A stretch of DNA of 64,000 bases from Amycolatopsis tolypomycina (GTDB taxonomy: Bacteria; Actinomycetota; Actinomycetes; Mycobacteriales; Pseudonocardiaceae): NCBI RefSeq assembly GCF_900105945.1, contig NZ_FNSO01000004.1:7072001-7136000 (forward strand). Reading direction: 5' to 3'. The stretch's first letter is position 1. Every line of letters starts with the position of its first letter. The notes below the pieces were generated by a model. The model had not been told where the DNA came from. It saw only the letters and a list, made by a program, of their open reading frames with translations, and made no database searches. Positions 56,519-64,000 of the stretch are shown one piece after another. Position numbers and translations under genes: made by a program.

Positions 56519-57247
56519 GTGGCGCGGCACGACGGCGACTGGCGCGGCGAGGACTGGTTCGTCGACGAATGGCACCGGGGCACCGGCTGGGCGGCCGTCG
56601 ACGACGAGCCCGGCGACCGCCCGGATCCGTTCGCGCGCAAGCCCGGCCGGGGCCGGCTGCTCGCAGGCTTCGCGCTCGGTGCGGCGACGGTGCTCGCGGT
56701 GCAGTACGGCCCCGCCGTGCTCACCGCGGCCCCCGTGGCCGTCGTGACCGGCACGGCGCTGCCCGCCGCGCAGACGCCGTCGTCGCCGTCGTCGCCGGCG
56801 CCGCAACAGCAGCGGCCGGGCACCGTCCGGCTGCCCGGCGGCGGGACGGCGACACTCGTGCGCGCGGACCTCGGCCCGGACGGCGAGCTGCCGGTGCCCA
56901 CGGACCTCGGGCAGGCGACGTGGTGGGGCGCGTCACTCGACGCGGCGAGCGGGGCGAGCGTGTTCGCCGGCCACGTGAACTGGCGGGGCGCGACCGGGCC
57001 GTTCGCCGAGCTGTGGCACGCGCGGATCGGCGCCGAAGTGACCATTGTGGACAGTGCAGGCAAGACGTGGCGGTACCGCATCGCGCAGCTGGTCACGGTG
57101 CACAAGAGCGACCTGCCTGCCCGGGCGGACTACCTGTTCGGCCCGTCCGGCCCGCACCGCGTGGTGCTGGTGACGTGCGGCGGCCGCTGGGTCGGCGGGT
57201 CGGACGGCTACGAGGAGAACCGCGTCGTCGTCGCGGACCCGGCCTAA
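56519..57247 (+). CDS. Sortase-like transpeptidase
   Basis: The 242-residue protein has a charged N-terminal arm (residues 1-43), one membrane helix (LLAGFALGAATVLAVQYGPAVL) and a C-terminal sortase fold. Catalytic candidates are His in VFAGHVNWRG (near 152), Cys in VLVTCGGRW (near 220) and Arg in ENRVVVADP (near 237). The sequence fits the class E/F-type sortases of actinobacteria. It starts with a GTG four bases after the surface-protein stop, so that protein is the natural substrate candidate even though it lacks a standard sorting motif. Confidence 0.85.
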   Translation: MARHDGDWRGEDWFVDEWHRGTGWAAVDDEPGDRPDPFARKPGRGRLLAGFALGAATVLAVQYGPAVLTAAPVAVVTGTALPAAQTPSSPSSPAPQQQRPGTVRLPGGGTATLVRADLGPDGELPVPTDLGQATWWGASLDAASGASVFAGHVNWRGATGPFAELWHARIGAEVTIVDSAGKTWRYRIAQLVTVHKSDLPARADYLFGPSGPHRVVLVTCGGRWVGGSDGYEENRVVVADPA

Positions 57248-57263
57248 GTTACTCGTGGGTAAC
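57248..57263. promoter_or_regulatory. TetR-type operator candidate upstream of the SDR gene
   Basis: GTTAC-TCGTGG-GTAAC is a perfect 5-bp inverted repeat, about 90 bp before the SDR start and directly after the sortase stop. It shares TAC-TCG-n-GTA with the sites at 339-353 and 14276-14289. Confidence 0.55.
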
Positions 57264-57349
57264 ATCACGTTTCGAAACGGTGGTCGCGGGCGACGGCATG
57301 CAGCAGAATGCCCAGGGTCAGGGCTGTGGGAGCGAGAGGTGTGAAGACG

Positions 57350-59344
57350 ATGGCGACGTTCTTGGTGACCGGGGCGACCGGACTGATCGGGCGCCATTTC
57401 ACCCGGCTGCTGCTCTCCCGGCCCGACGAGGACCGCGTCGCCCTCGTGGTGCGCGCGTCCTCGCGGGCCAAGCTGGCCGCGCTGGTCGACCAGTGGCCGC
57501 ACTCCGACCGCGTCACGCTCGTCACCGGCGACCTCGGCGAGCCGCTGCTCGGCGTGTCCGAAGCGGACCGCGAGCAGCTGCGCGGGAGCGTCGACCACAT
57601 CGTCCACCTCGCCGCGCTCTACGACCTCACCGCCGACGACGAAGCCAGCATCAAGGCCAATGTGGACGGTACGCAGGCGGTCGTCGACCTCGCCGCGGAC
57701 CTGCGCGCGGGCTGCCTGCACCACGTCTCGTCGGTGGCGGTCGCGGGCGACCACGAAGGCGTGTTCACCGAGGAGATGTTCGACGCCGGGCAGCGGCTCG
57801 TCACGCCGTACCACCGGACCAAGTTCGAAGCCGAGAAGATCGTCCGCGAGCAGGACCGGGTGCCGTGGCGGGTGTACCGGCCCGCCGTCGTCGTCGGGCA
57901 CTCCGAGACCGGCGAAATGGACAAGATCGACGGCCCGTACTACCTCTTCCCCGCGATCAACCGGCTCGCCGGGCTGCCCGACGTGCTGCCGATCGTCGGC
58001 CCGGACCTCGGCGACACCAACATCGTGCCGGTCGACTACGTCGCCAAGGCGCTGCTGGAGCTGGTGGTCAAGCCGGGCCTCGACGGCCACGCCTTCCACC
58101 TGGTCAACCCGGAGCCGCAGCCGGTCGTCTCGGTGTACAACGCCTTCGCGCGGGCCGCGGGCGCGCCGACGATCACCGTGCAGCTCGGCGAAGGGATCTC
58201 GAAGCGGATCGTCGGGCTGGTCAAGCTGACCGAGCACATCCCCGGCGTCACCATCGCGCGCGACGCCGTCATGGAGCGCTTCGGCATCCCGCCGGTGCTG
58301 CTGGACACGATGGCGTTCCCGTCGGTGTTCTCCTCGGCCGAGACGCGCAAGGCGCTGGCCGGCACCGTTGAGGTCCCGCGGCTGGAGGAGTACGCGCCGA
58401 CGCTGTGGCGCTACTGGCGCGAGCACCTCGACCCGTTCCGCGCACGCAAGCACGGCCCGCGCGGCGAGCTGGACGGCCGCCGCGTGATCATCACCGGCGC
58501 GTCCTCGGGCATCGGGCGCGCGACCGCGCTGAAGGTGGCCGCCGCGGGCGGGGTCCCGCTGCTCGTCGCGCGCCGCCAGCACGAGCTGGAAGAGGTCCGC
58601 GACGAGATCGTCGCCGCCGGCGGCACGGCGTCGGTGTACCCGGCCGACCTGACCGACGAGGACTCGGTGCACAAGGCCGTCGACGCGATGCTGGCCGAGC
58701 ACGGCCGGATCGACATGCTGGTGAACAACGCCGGCCGGTCGATCCGCCGGTCGATCAAGCTGTCCTACGACCGGATGCACGACTACGAGCGCGCGATGGC
58801 GATCAACTACTTCGGCGCGGTGCGGCTGATCCTCGCGGTGCTGCCGCACATGTCGGAGCGGAAGTTCGGGCACATCGTGAACGTGTCGTCGATCGGCGTC
58901 CAGGGCATCGCGCCGCGCTTCTCGGCGTACGCGGCGTCGAAGGCGGCGCTGGACTACTTCTCGCGCATCGCGGCGACCGAGACGCACGGCGACGGGATCA
59001 CCTTCACCACCATCCACATGCCGCTCGTGCGCACGCCGATGATCCGGCCGACGAAGATCTACGACGCGTTCCCGACGAAGTCGCCGGAGCAGGCCGCGGA
59101 CATGGTGATGAAGGCGCTCGTCGAGCGGCCGAAGCACATCGGCACCCCGGCGGGGCAGGCGATCGGGCTGGCGTACACGCTCACGCCGGGCCTCACCGAC
59201 GCCGTCGCGTACCAGGGTTTCCGCATTTTCCCGGATTCGACCGCGGCGGGCGGTTCGGGCGAACTCAAGATCGGACGTGGCGAGAAACACCTCTCGCGCG
59301 CGGCGATGGCGCTGGCCCGGCTTTCGCGCGGCTTCCACTGGTGA
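57350..59344 (+). CDS. Two-domain SDR, fatty acyl-CoA reductase-like (AcrA1 type)
   Basis: The 664-residue protein fuses two Rossmann domains. The first (1-360) starts ATFLVTGATGLIGRHFTRLLL and has VHLAALYDLTADDE and a YHRTKFEAE motif, as in thioester reductase/extended SDR domains. The second (about 375-620) has RRVIITGASSGIGRATALKVAAAGG, VNNAGRSIRRS and YAASKAALDYF, a classical SDR. This order matches the two-domain fatty acyl-CoA reductases of mycobacteria (Rv3391 type), which make fatty alcohol or aldehyde for wax esters. ATG at 57350 with GAGAGG upstream is the best start. A TetR-type palindrome precedes it. Confidence 0.88.
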   Translation: MATFLVTGATGLIGRHFTRLLLSRPDEDRVALVVRASSRAKLAALVDQWPHSDRVTLVTGDLGEPLLGVSEADREQLRGSVDHIVHLAALYDLTADDEASIKANVDGTQAVVDLAADLRAGCLHHVSSVAVAGDHEGVFTEEMFDAGQRLVTPYHRTKFEAEKIVREQDRVPWRVYRPAVVVGHSETGEMDKIDGPYYLFPAINRLAGLPDVLPIVGPDLGDTNIVPVDYVAKALLELVVKPGLDGHAFHLVNPEPQPVVSVYNAFARAAGAPTITVQLGEGISKRIVGLVKLTEHIPGVTIARDAVMERFGIPPVLLDTMAFPSVFSSAETRKALAGTVEVPRLEEYAPTLWRYWREHLDPFRARKHGPRGELDGRRVIITGASSGIGRATALKVAAAGGVPLLVARRQHELEEVRDEIVAAGGTASVYPADLTDEDSVHKAVDAMLAEHGRIDMLVNNAGRSIRRSIKLSYDRMHDYERAMAINYFGAVRLILAVLPHMSERKFGHIVNVSSIGVQGIAPRFSAYAASKAALDYFSRIAATETHGDGITFTTIHMPLVRTPMIRPTKIYDAFPTKSPEQAADMVMKALVERPKHIGTPAGQAIGLAYTLTPGLTDAVAYQGFRIFPDSTAAGGSGELKIGRGEKHLSRAAMALARLSRGFHW

Positions 59345-59449
59345 CGCTGCGTTTCGTGGGTGAGGCCGTTCCGGCGACACGGCGACACTTGTCAGTGATT
59401 CGTTAAGCCGGAAGGCGGAAGCGGCGGGTGCCCGGGTACGGTCGGGCGC

Positions 59450-60601
59450 ATGGTTCCTGAGCGCGACCCCGCCGCAACCGCCCTCAACGGCCTTCTCCCC
59501 CTCCGGCGTGAGTACACGCAGGCTTGGCACGGCTTCGACCGCAACGAGGTCCGGCAGTACCTCGACCACGTCGAAGCCCAGCTGCGCCGGGTGCTCAGCG
59601 AACGCGACGCCGCCGCCGCGCAGGCCGCCGCGGCGACCCGCGAGGTCGAATCCGTCCGGCAGCAGGTCGCGGCGCTCGAGGCGCGCATCGAGGAGCTCAA
59701 GAAGCCGCCGGAGCGGCTCGAGGACCTCGACGAGCGGATGCAGCGCACGGTGACGCTCGCGCAGGCCCGCGCCGACGAGATCATCAAGCGCGCCGAGGTG
59801 GCCGCGGAGAAGACGTGGGCGTCGTCGACCGAGGCGTCGACGAAGCTGCGTGAGCGGTACTCGAAGCTGGTCTCGGAGCTGGACAAGCAGGCCGACCTGC
59901 TGCACTCCGAGCACGAGGCGGCGCTGGCGGAAACGCGCGCCGAGGTGCAGCGGCTGACCGTCGAAGCGGCCCAGCGGCGCGAGCTGCTGGACAACGAGGC
60001 GGAGCGGAAGCGCCGGAAGGTCGAGCGCGAGTTCGAGGCGGCCCAGGCCGCCCAGAAGGCGGCGCTGGAGAAGCACATCGCCGACCAGCGCACGGCGAGC
60101 AAGAACCAGGCGGAGCGCCGCATCGCGGAGGCGACGGCCGAGGCGAAGCGGCGGCTCGACGAGGCGACGGCGGAGGCCAAGCGCCGTCTCGACGAGGCGA
60201 CGACCCAGGCGGCCCAGCGCACGACGGCGGCCAACCGCAAGGTCGAGCGGCTGGCGGAGATCCGCGAGCAGGCGCGCAAGAGCCTGGCGATGGCGGAGGA
60301 CATCCTCAACCGGAGCGAGACGCAGCTGGCGACGCTGCCGGAGGAAGCGGTGATCCCCCAGGCGTCGAAGCTGGTCGGCGGCGACACGGAGTCGGCGACC
60401 ACGCCGGCCGCGCCGGTGGTCCCGGTGGTGCAGCCGTCGATCCCGAAGTCGGCGGCTCCGAAGCCGGCACCGAAGCCGGCAGCGGCACCCAAGCCGGCTG
60501 CCGCGCCGAAGCCCGCGAACTCGAACGGCCCGGCAACCAAGCCCGCGAACGGCAACGGCGCCAAGCCGCTGTCGCCGTCGGGCAGCAAGCCGGGCAACTG
60601 A
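59450..60601 (+). CDS. DivIVA-like coiled-coil protein
   Basis: The 383-residue protein starts with a DivIVA-type N-terminal motif (AWHGFDRNEVRQYLDHVEAQLRRVL at about 25-49). A long coiled coil (about 50-300) is dominated by Glu/Arg/Ala heptads, with two exact EAKRRLDEATAEAKRRLDEAT repeats near 230-255. A disordered Pro/Ala/Lys tail closes it. In actinobacteria such proteins mark poles or septa and organise peptidoglycan synthesis, but this one is not Wag31 itself. The ATG at 59450 has no strong ribosome site. The stop is 65 bases before a family-B repeat. Confidence 0.82.
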   Translation: MVPERDPAATALNGLLPLRREYTQAWHGFDRNEVRQYLDHVEAQLRRVLSERDAAAAQAAAATREVESVRQQVAALEARIEELKKPPERLEDLDERMQRTVTLAQARADEIIKRAEVAAEKTWASSTEASTKLRERYSKLVSELDKQADLLHSEHEAALAETRAEVQRLTVEAAQRRELLDNEAERKRRKVEREFEAAQAAQKAALEKHIADQRTASKNQAERRIAEATAEAKRRLDEATAEAKRRLDEATTQAAQRTTAANRKVERLAEIREQARKSLAMAEDILNRSETQLATLPEEAVIPQASKLVGGDTESATTPAAPVVPVVQPSIPKSAAPKPAPKPAAAPKPAAAPKPANSNGPATKPANGNGAKPLSPSGSKPGN

Positions 60602-60666
60602 GCAGCCCCCGTTTTCCACGCTACCGGCGACCACCGACAGTTCCGGGCCCGCCGGCCGCGGCACTC

Positions 60667-60845
60667 AAGCGCCCCAATGTGGCGTTCGGTGCGTCCAGCG
60701 CACCCAATGTGGCGTTCGGTGCGTCCAGCGCACCCAATGTGGCGTTCGGTGCGTCCAGCGCACCCAATGTGGCGTTCGGTGCGTCCAGCGCACCCAATGT
60801 GGCGTTCGGTGCGTCAGACGCAACCAACGCCACATTGGGGCGCTT
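60667..60845. repeat. Family-B repeat element, five-unit form, between convergent genes
   Basis: AAGCGCCCCAATGTGGCGTT (60667-60686) and its exact complement (60826-60845) are 20-bp terminal inverted repeats. Between them are five 30-bp units (60673-60702, 60703-60732, 60733-60762, 60763-60792, 60793-60822). The first four are identical and the fifth differs at its end. Each unit can form a small GGTGCG-TCCAG-CGCACC hairpin. The right end touches the stop codon (60846-60848) of the leftward amidase. Open frames across it are multiples of the 30-bp unit and not genes. Confidence 0.93.
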
Positions 60846-62171
60846 TCAGTTGCGGGCCGTGCGGGGCCAGGGGTTGGCGGACTCCAGCTGGGCCGCCAAG
60901 CCGAGCAGCAGCGGCTCGCCGCCCGGGCGGGCCACCAGCTGCACCGACGTCGGCAGCCCGGACACCGCCGACCGGCCCACCGGGACCGTGATCGCCGGGT
61001 AGCCGGCGAAGTTCCACTGGCCCGTGAAGCCCGCCAGGCGCGTCGACGGCAGTACGTTCGCCAGCCAGCCGCGCTCGTGCCAGCGGCCCGCCTTCACCGG
61101 CCAGTGCGACAGCGTCGGCGTCATCAGCACCTCGTGCGACGCGAAGAACTCCTCCGCCCGGGCCACCCACCGGTCGCGGGTGCTCGCGCGGAGCAGGCCC
61201 AGCCGCTGGACCAGCCGTCCCGCTCGGACGTGTGCTCGCGTCCGGCGCTGCAGCCGGGAGACGTCGAAGGTGCGGGCCTGCTCGGCCGGGCCCGCCAGCC
61301 AGCGGGCCGTCATGCCCAGGACCATCGTCGCCGGGTAGCGGGGGGCCTCCGGGGACACCGTGTGGCCGGCCGCCGCCAGGAATCCCGCCGCCGTCGAGAC
61401 CGCCGCCACCAGCTCGCGCGGGACCGGGCTGTGCAGCAGCGGCACCGTTGTCGACATGCCGATGCGGACCGGTGACGGCGAAGGCACCGAAGCCAGCTCC
61501 GGGCGGGAGGCCAGCACCGACAACAGCAACGCCGTGTCCGCGACCGTCGTCGCCAGGGGGCCGTGCACCGACATGCCGAACCAGCCGCCTTCGGCCAGCA
61601 GGTCCGCGCCCGGCTTCAGGCCCACCAGGCCGCACATCGCCGCCGGGAGGCGGACCGAGCCCATGCCGTCCGAGCCGTGGGCCAGCGGGACCAGTCCCGC
61701 CGCCACCGCCGCCGCGCTGCCGCCGGACGAGCCGCCCGCCGCGTACGTCGGGTCCCAGGGGTTGCGGGCGATGCCGTCCGGGGTGTCGCTCATCGGCCAG
61801 ATGCACAGCTCAGGCACCCGCGTCAGCCCGACGATCACCGCGCCCGCCGCCCGCAGCCGCGTCGCGATGACGCCGTCCGCGTCCACCCGCGCCGACGCGC
61901 CCGCCAGCGAACCGTGCGACGCGTACTCGCCGGCCATCTCCGTGACGTCCTTGACCGCGACCGGCACCCCGGCCAGCGGCAGCGACGCCAGGTCCGGCCG
62001 CGCGGCGACCTCCGCGGCCTCCTTCAGCGCCTCCTCGGCGCGCACCCGCCGAAAGGCGCCGATGACGCCGTCCGCCGCGGCGATCCGCTCGAGAGCCTCC
62101 TCGGTGACCTGCACCGGATCGAGCTGCCCGGCGCGGACGGAAGCCGCGATTTCCCCTGCCGTGAGCACCAT
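60846..62171 (-). CDS. Amidase signature family hydrolase
   Basis: The 441-residue protein has the Ser-Ser-Lys triad of the amidase signature: Lys74 in PVAVKDVTEMA, the GGSSGGSAAAVAAGLVPLAHGSDGMGSVRLPA block with the cis-Ser at 148-149 and the nucleophile Ser172. The usual G-x-D-x-G-GSIRxPA is varied to SDGMGSVRLPA. It hydrolyses a carboxamide; the natural substrate is unclear. The ATG at 62169-62171 fits the family N-terminus. The 3' end abuts the family-B repeat. Confidence 0.88.
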   Translation of the reverse strand: MVLTAGEIAASVRAGQLDPVQVTEEALERIAAADGVIGAFRRVRAEEALKEAAEVAARPDLASLPLAGVPVAVKDVTEMAGEYASHGSLAGASARVDADGVIATRLRAAGAVIVGLTRVPELCIWPMSDTPDGIARNPWDPTYAAGGSSGGSAAAVAAGLVPLAHGSDGMGSVRLPAAMCGLVGLKPGADLLAEGGWFGMSVHGPLATTVADTALLLSVLASRPELASVPSPSPVRIGMSTTVPLLHSPVPRELVAAVSTAAGFLAAAGHTVSPEAPRYPATMVLGMTARWLAGPAEQARTFDVSRLQRRTRAHVRAGRLVQRLGLLRASTRDRWVARAEEFFASHEVLMTPTLSHWPVKAGRWHERGWLANVLPSTRLAGFTGQWNFAGYPAITVPVGRSAVSGLPTSVQLVARPGGEPLLLGLAAQLESANPWPRTARN

Positions 62172-62193
62172 GACCGGACCCTAGCTGCCACAT

Positions 62194-62210
62194 CCGGGGC
62201 TCCGCCCCGG
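62194..62210 (-). terminator. GC-rich hairpin after the LuxR-type gene
   Basis: CCGGGGC (62194-62200), loop TCC, GCCCCGG (62204-62210), with a similar weaker GGGGGCTCCGCC hairpin next to it (62213-62230). Both lie 50-85 bases past the LuxR-type stop in its direction of reading and before the amidase start. Confidence 0.5.
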
Positions 62211-62280
62211 GCCGGGGGCTCCGCCACCCGGAACCCCCGAAAAGCATCTCGCGGAAAGGTGACAGTGGCAAAGAAACGTC

Positions 62281-62883
62281 TCAGATCGCGCCGGCCCGCA
62301 GCGCGTAGGCGACGGCGTGCGCGCGGTTGTTCAGGCCGCAGCGCGTCATCAGTCCGTAGAGGACGTTCTTCACGGTCCGCTCCGAGTAGCACAGCTTCGC
62401 CGCGATCTCCTCCGTGCCGAAGCCCTCGGCGACCAGCCGCAGCACGTCGCACTCGCGCGCCGCGAGCCCCGAGAGCGTGAGCCCGTTCGGCTCCAGGACG
62501 TCCTTGCGCATCCGCTGCACCTGGGCCAGCAGCGCGCCCTGCAGCCGCGGCGGCAGGTTGGCCGTGCCGTCACCCGCGGCGAGCACCGCCGTCACCAGCT
62601 CGGCGCCGCCGGTCTCGCGGCGGGGCAGGATCGCCACCACGCCGCACTCCAGCGCCGCCATCAGGTCGCTTTCGCGGAAGTGCTCGACGACCAGCACGAC
62701 GTGGGACGCCTTGGCCGCGCGGATCTCGCCGAGGACGGCCTCGGTGACGTGGTCCTCCATCACCAGCAGCACGTCCGGCACGAGGTCGGTCAGCCGGACG
62801 TCGGGATGGTTGTCCAGCAGGCTCACCGCGCCGGCGTGCGTGATGGGGTCCGAGGCCAGGACGCTCACTTCGACGGGCTTCAT
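62281..62883 (-). CDS. LuxR-type response-regulator-like protein
   Basis: The 200-residue protein has a receiver-like N-terminal domain (VEVSVLASDPITHAGAVSLLDNHPDVRL; LLVMEDHVTE; VVLVVEHFRESDLMAALECGVVAILPR). It lacks the usual Asp at the end of the third strand in a standard setting, so phosphorylation is doubtful. A C-terminal LuxR helix-turn-helix follows (about 137-200: LAARECDVLRLVAEGFGTEEIAAKLCYSERTVKNVLYGLMTRCGLNNRAHAVAYAL). It may respond to protein partners. Its start is ATG at 62883. A 10-bp inverted repeat lies 20 bp upstream. Confidence 0.85.
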   Translation of the reverse strand: MKPVEVSVLASDPITHAGAVSLLDNHPDVRLTDLVPDVLLVMEDHVTEAVLGEIRAAKASHVVLVVEHFRESDLMAALECGVVAILPRRETGGAELVTAVLAAGDGTANLPPRLQGALLAQVQRMRKDVLEPNGLTLSGLAARECDVLRLVAEGFGTEEIAAKLCYSERTVKNVLYGLMTRCGLNNRAHAVAYALRAGAI

Positions 62884-62902
62884 GGGGGCAGTGTGGACGG
62901 CG

Positions 62903-62946
62903 TGTCTTCACGTCGTCCCTATTCCGCCTTCACGCGCGTGAAGACA
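62903..62946. promoter_or_regulatory. Inverted repeat upstream of the LuxR-type gene
   Basis: TGTCTTCACG (62903-62912) and CGTGAAGACA (62937-62946) are exact complements 24 bases apart. The right arm overlaps the last codons of the upstream WXG gene. It may be an operator for the LuxR-type gene or a hairpin ending the WXG pair transcript. Confidence 0.4.
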
Positions 62947-63175
62947 GCTCCCCGAACGCCGCCCGCGCCCGCTCCAGGCACCCGGGCATCCGCTCGGCCG
63001 CGCGGGTCCAGTCGCGCCGGGCCTGCAGGTATTCCTCCCGCGCTTCCGGCGTCCAGCCGGCCAGGTCCGGCTCGACCCTGGCCTCCAGGTCGGCCAGCAG
63101 CGCGCCCAGCTCACCGGTGATCGCGCCCATCCGGTCGAGCACCAGATCGGCGAAGCTGAAGTCGAGCCGCGTCAC
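62930..63175 (-). CDS. WXG100-type secretion target, second of a pair
   Basis: The 81-residue helical-hairpin protein (FSFADLVLDRMGAITGELGALLADLEARVEPDLAGWTPEAREEYLQARRDW...) has the central GWTPEA turn in place of WXG. Its GTG overlaps the stop of the first pair member as GTGA, as in ESAT-6/CFP-10-type pairs that dimerise for type VII export. No secretion machinery or toxin is adjacent within the window. Confidence 0.8.
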   Translation of the reverse strand: MTRLDFSFADLVLDRMGAITGELGALLADLEARVEPDLAGWTPEAREEYLQARRDWTRAAERMPGCLERARAAFGELSSRA

Positions 63176-63426
63176 GGCAGGCGCGGCCGCGGCATCGGGC
63201 CGCCGGTCGCCTCCAGCAGCTGCGCCAGCCGCGACAGGATGACGTCGAACTCCTGCTCCCAGTCGCTCATCGCCTGGCCGAACCGCACCGACGCCTCGCC
63301 GCGCCACGACGCCTGCACCATGGCCATCTCGCTGTTGACGTCGCGAAGGCCCGACCGGGCCGCCTCGAGGGCGTGCGCGAAGCAGGCGGCGGCCCGCTGC
63401 ATGTCTTCGGTCGGCGCTGTCGCCAT
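63172..63426 (-). CDS. WXG100-type secretion target, first of a pair
   Basis: The 84-residue protein is a helical hairpin with the classic WRG turn (MAMVQASWRGEASVRFGQAMSDWEQEFDVIL). GAGAGGAG eight bases upstream sets the ATG at 63424-63426. It is probably a dimer partner of the next gene, with which it overlaps by four bases. Confidence 0.85.
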   Translation of the reverse strand: MATAPTEDMQRAAACFAHALEAARSGLRDVNSEMAMVQASWRGEASVRFGQAMSDWEQEFDVILSRLAQLLEATGGPMPRPRLP

Positions 63427-63600
63427 TCGGGCGGCTCCTCTCGGGCTCCCCGAGCCTGACGCACGCGGTGGCGGCGCGGAACCCCGCCCGTGTGCCGTTG
63501 CCCGAATGTCCGCCATGATTGCCTGCCGGTTCACGACGTCCGCGTATGCTCACGGCAGGCATCCGGCGCGTGACGGTTCGTCGCGCACGAAGGGAGACCG

Positions 63601-64000
63601 ATGTCGGCCGCGGACGGCTCCGCACCGAGACTCCAGCTGCTGGGCCCCATGAAGGCCTGGCAAGGCGAAACGGAGCTCGACCTCGGCTCCGCGCACCGGC
63701 GGACGGTCCTCGCCGCACTGGCGATGCACCCGAACCGCACGGTTTCGCGCGAGGAGCTGATCGACGCCGTCTGGGGCGACGCGCCGCCGCAGAGCGCGCA
63801 GGGCTCCATCTACACCTACGTCTCCGGGCTGCGGCGCGCGCTCGAACCCGGCCGGGCCAAGGGCGAGGGCCCGCAGCTGCTCGCGTCGATCGGGTCCGGG
63901 TACTCGCTGCGCCTGGCCACCGAGGCGATCGACGTCCACCGGTTCGAAGCCCTGCGCGAGCAGGCGCACCGCAAGCACGCGGCCGGTGATCTCCGCGGTT
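63601..64000 (+). CDS. SARP/AfsR-type transcriptional regulator (partial)
   Basis: The visible 133 codons encode an OmpR-type winged helix at the N-terminus (LQLLGPMKAWQGETELDLGSAHRRTVLAALAMHPNRTVSREELIDAVWGD, SIYTYVSGLRRAL). The start of a bacterial transcriptional activator domain follows (IDVHRFEALREQAHRKHAAGDL). SARP proteins activate secondary-metabolite or differentiation genes. The gene continues past the right edge, so it is unknown whether further NB-ARC/TPR domains follow. AAGGGAG precedes the ATG at 63601. Confidence 0.88.
   Translation, partial: MSAADGSAPRLQLLGPMKAWQGETELDLGSAHRRTVLAALAMHPNRTVSREELIDAVWGDAPPQSAQGSIYTYVSGLRRALEPGRAKGEGPQLLASIGSGYSLRLATEAIDVHRFEALREQAHRKHAAGDLRG

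Noticed and set aside
60673..60822. CRISPR-like direct repeats of 30 bp
   Set aside because: The units abut with no spacers, and the array is closed by inverted ends. No cas gene is present.
60621..61002. Open frames across the repeat encoding NATLGALDAP or NVAFGASSAP runs
   Set aside because: The unit length is a multiple of three, so several frames stay open on both strands. They have no start signals and merely translate the repeat.

Overview
The window is high-GC DNA with the gene style of an actinomycete of the Pseudonocardiaceae, most like Amycolatopsis. Signs of this are frequent GTG/TTG starts, mycothiol metabolism (Mca), type VII secretion (WXG100/EspC-type) proteins, a SARP regulator, twin-arginine secreted enzymes, and a gene backbone that follows the Mycobacterium tuberculosis Rv1074c-Rv1086 block. 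The genus is an inference from gene content and repeat style, not from a marker gene. I see no rRNA, tRNA, CRISPR array, insertion sequence or phage gene.

Layout. 1-8.1 kb: partial old-yellow-enzyme reductase, metallo-beta-lactamase-fold hydrolase, DUF309 pair, GuaB1, a beta-propeller/amidohydrolase fusion and a PIN-PhoH ATPase. 8.4-20.7 kb: uppS and trhA, a small two-repeat secreted protein, an AhpD-like protein, a PRC-barrel/DUF2382 stress protein, a large acyl-CoA dehydrogenase, a GH28 pectinase, a DUF6745 pair and a DUF255 thioredoxin-like protein. 20.9-27.7 kb: a secreted ricin-type lectin enzyme, the Hen1-Pnkp RNA-repair operon, and an HxlR regulator divergent from a small oxidoreductase. 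27.7-32.9 kb: mca operon, DUF4307, greA, a second MBL-fold protein, and an Lrp regulator divergent from hppD. 33.0-40.9 kb: an accessory type VII toxin island. It holds a YbaB-like protein, an EspC-like protein, a 1507-residue toxin with an EssD/EsaD-type nuclease end, a protein joining two EsaG/YezG-like immunity domains to a TNT NADase domain, and a further EsaG-like immunity protein. 40.8-51.6 kb: ilvA, metB, a proline/glycine-rich membrane protein, cbs, a frameshifted pentapeptide-repeat gene with a coupled mini-gene, and a thiolase. 51.6-60.6 kb: YeeE/TsuA transporter, LppU-like and BI-1-like membrane proteins, a surface protein with its sortase, a two-domain fatty-acyl reductase-like SDR and a DivIVA-like coiled coil. 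60.8-64 kb: amidase, LuxR-type regulator, WXG100 pair and the start of a SARP regulator.

How the parts fit. The core genes cover methionine/cysteine exchange (metB, cbs), mycothiol detoxification (mca), purine recycling (guaB1), polyprenyl synthesis (uppS), transcript elongation (greA) and fatty-acid turnover (acyl-CoA dehydrogenase, thiolase, SDR). Three lipid or redox genes share a TetR-type palindrome with TAC-TCG-n-GTA. The 33-41 kb toxin island interrupts the mycobacterial-like order between greA and metB.

Most unusual signals. (1) Three perfect inverted-repeat elements of two families (31083-31135; 42971-43057 and 60667-60845) each fill the gap between the stop codons of two convergent genes. 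One family has a variable number of 30-bp units between fixed 19-20-bp ends. (2) Immunity-like domains are fused to a TNT toxin domain next to an EsaD-like nuclease toxin. (3) The greA leader is a run of three hairpins, the first a textbook intrinsic terminator. (4) A pentapeptide-repeat gene is frameshifted, and its restored end overlaps a 52-codon gene by ATGA.
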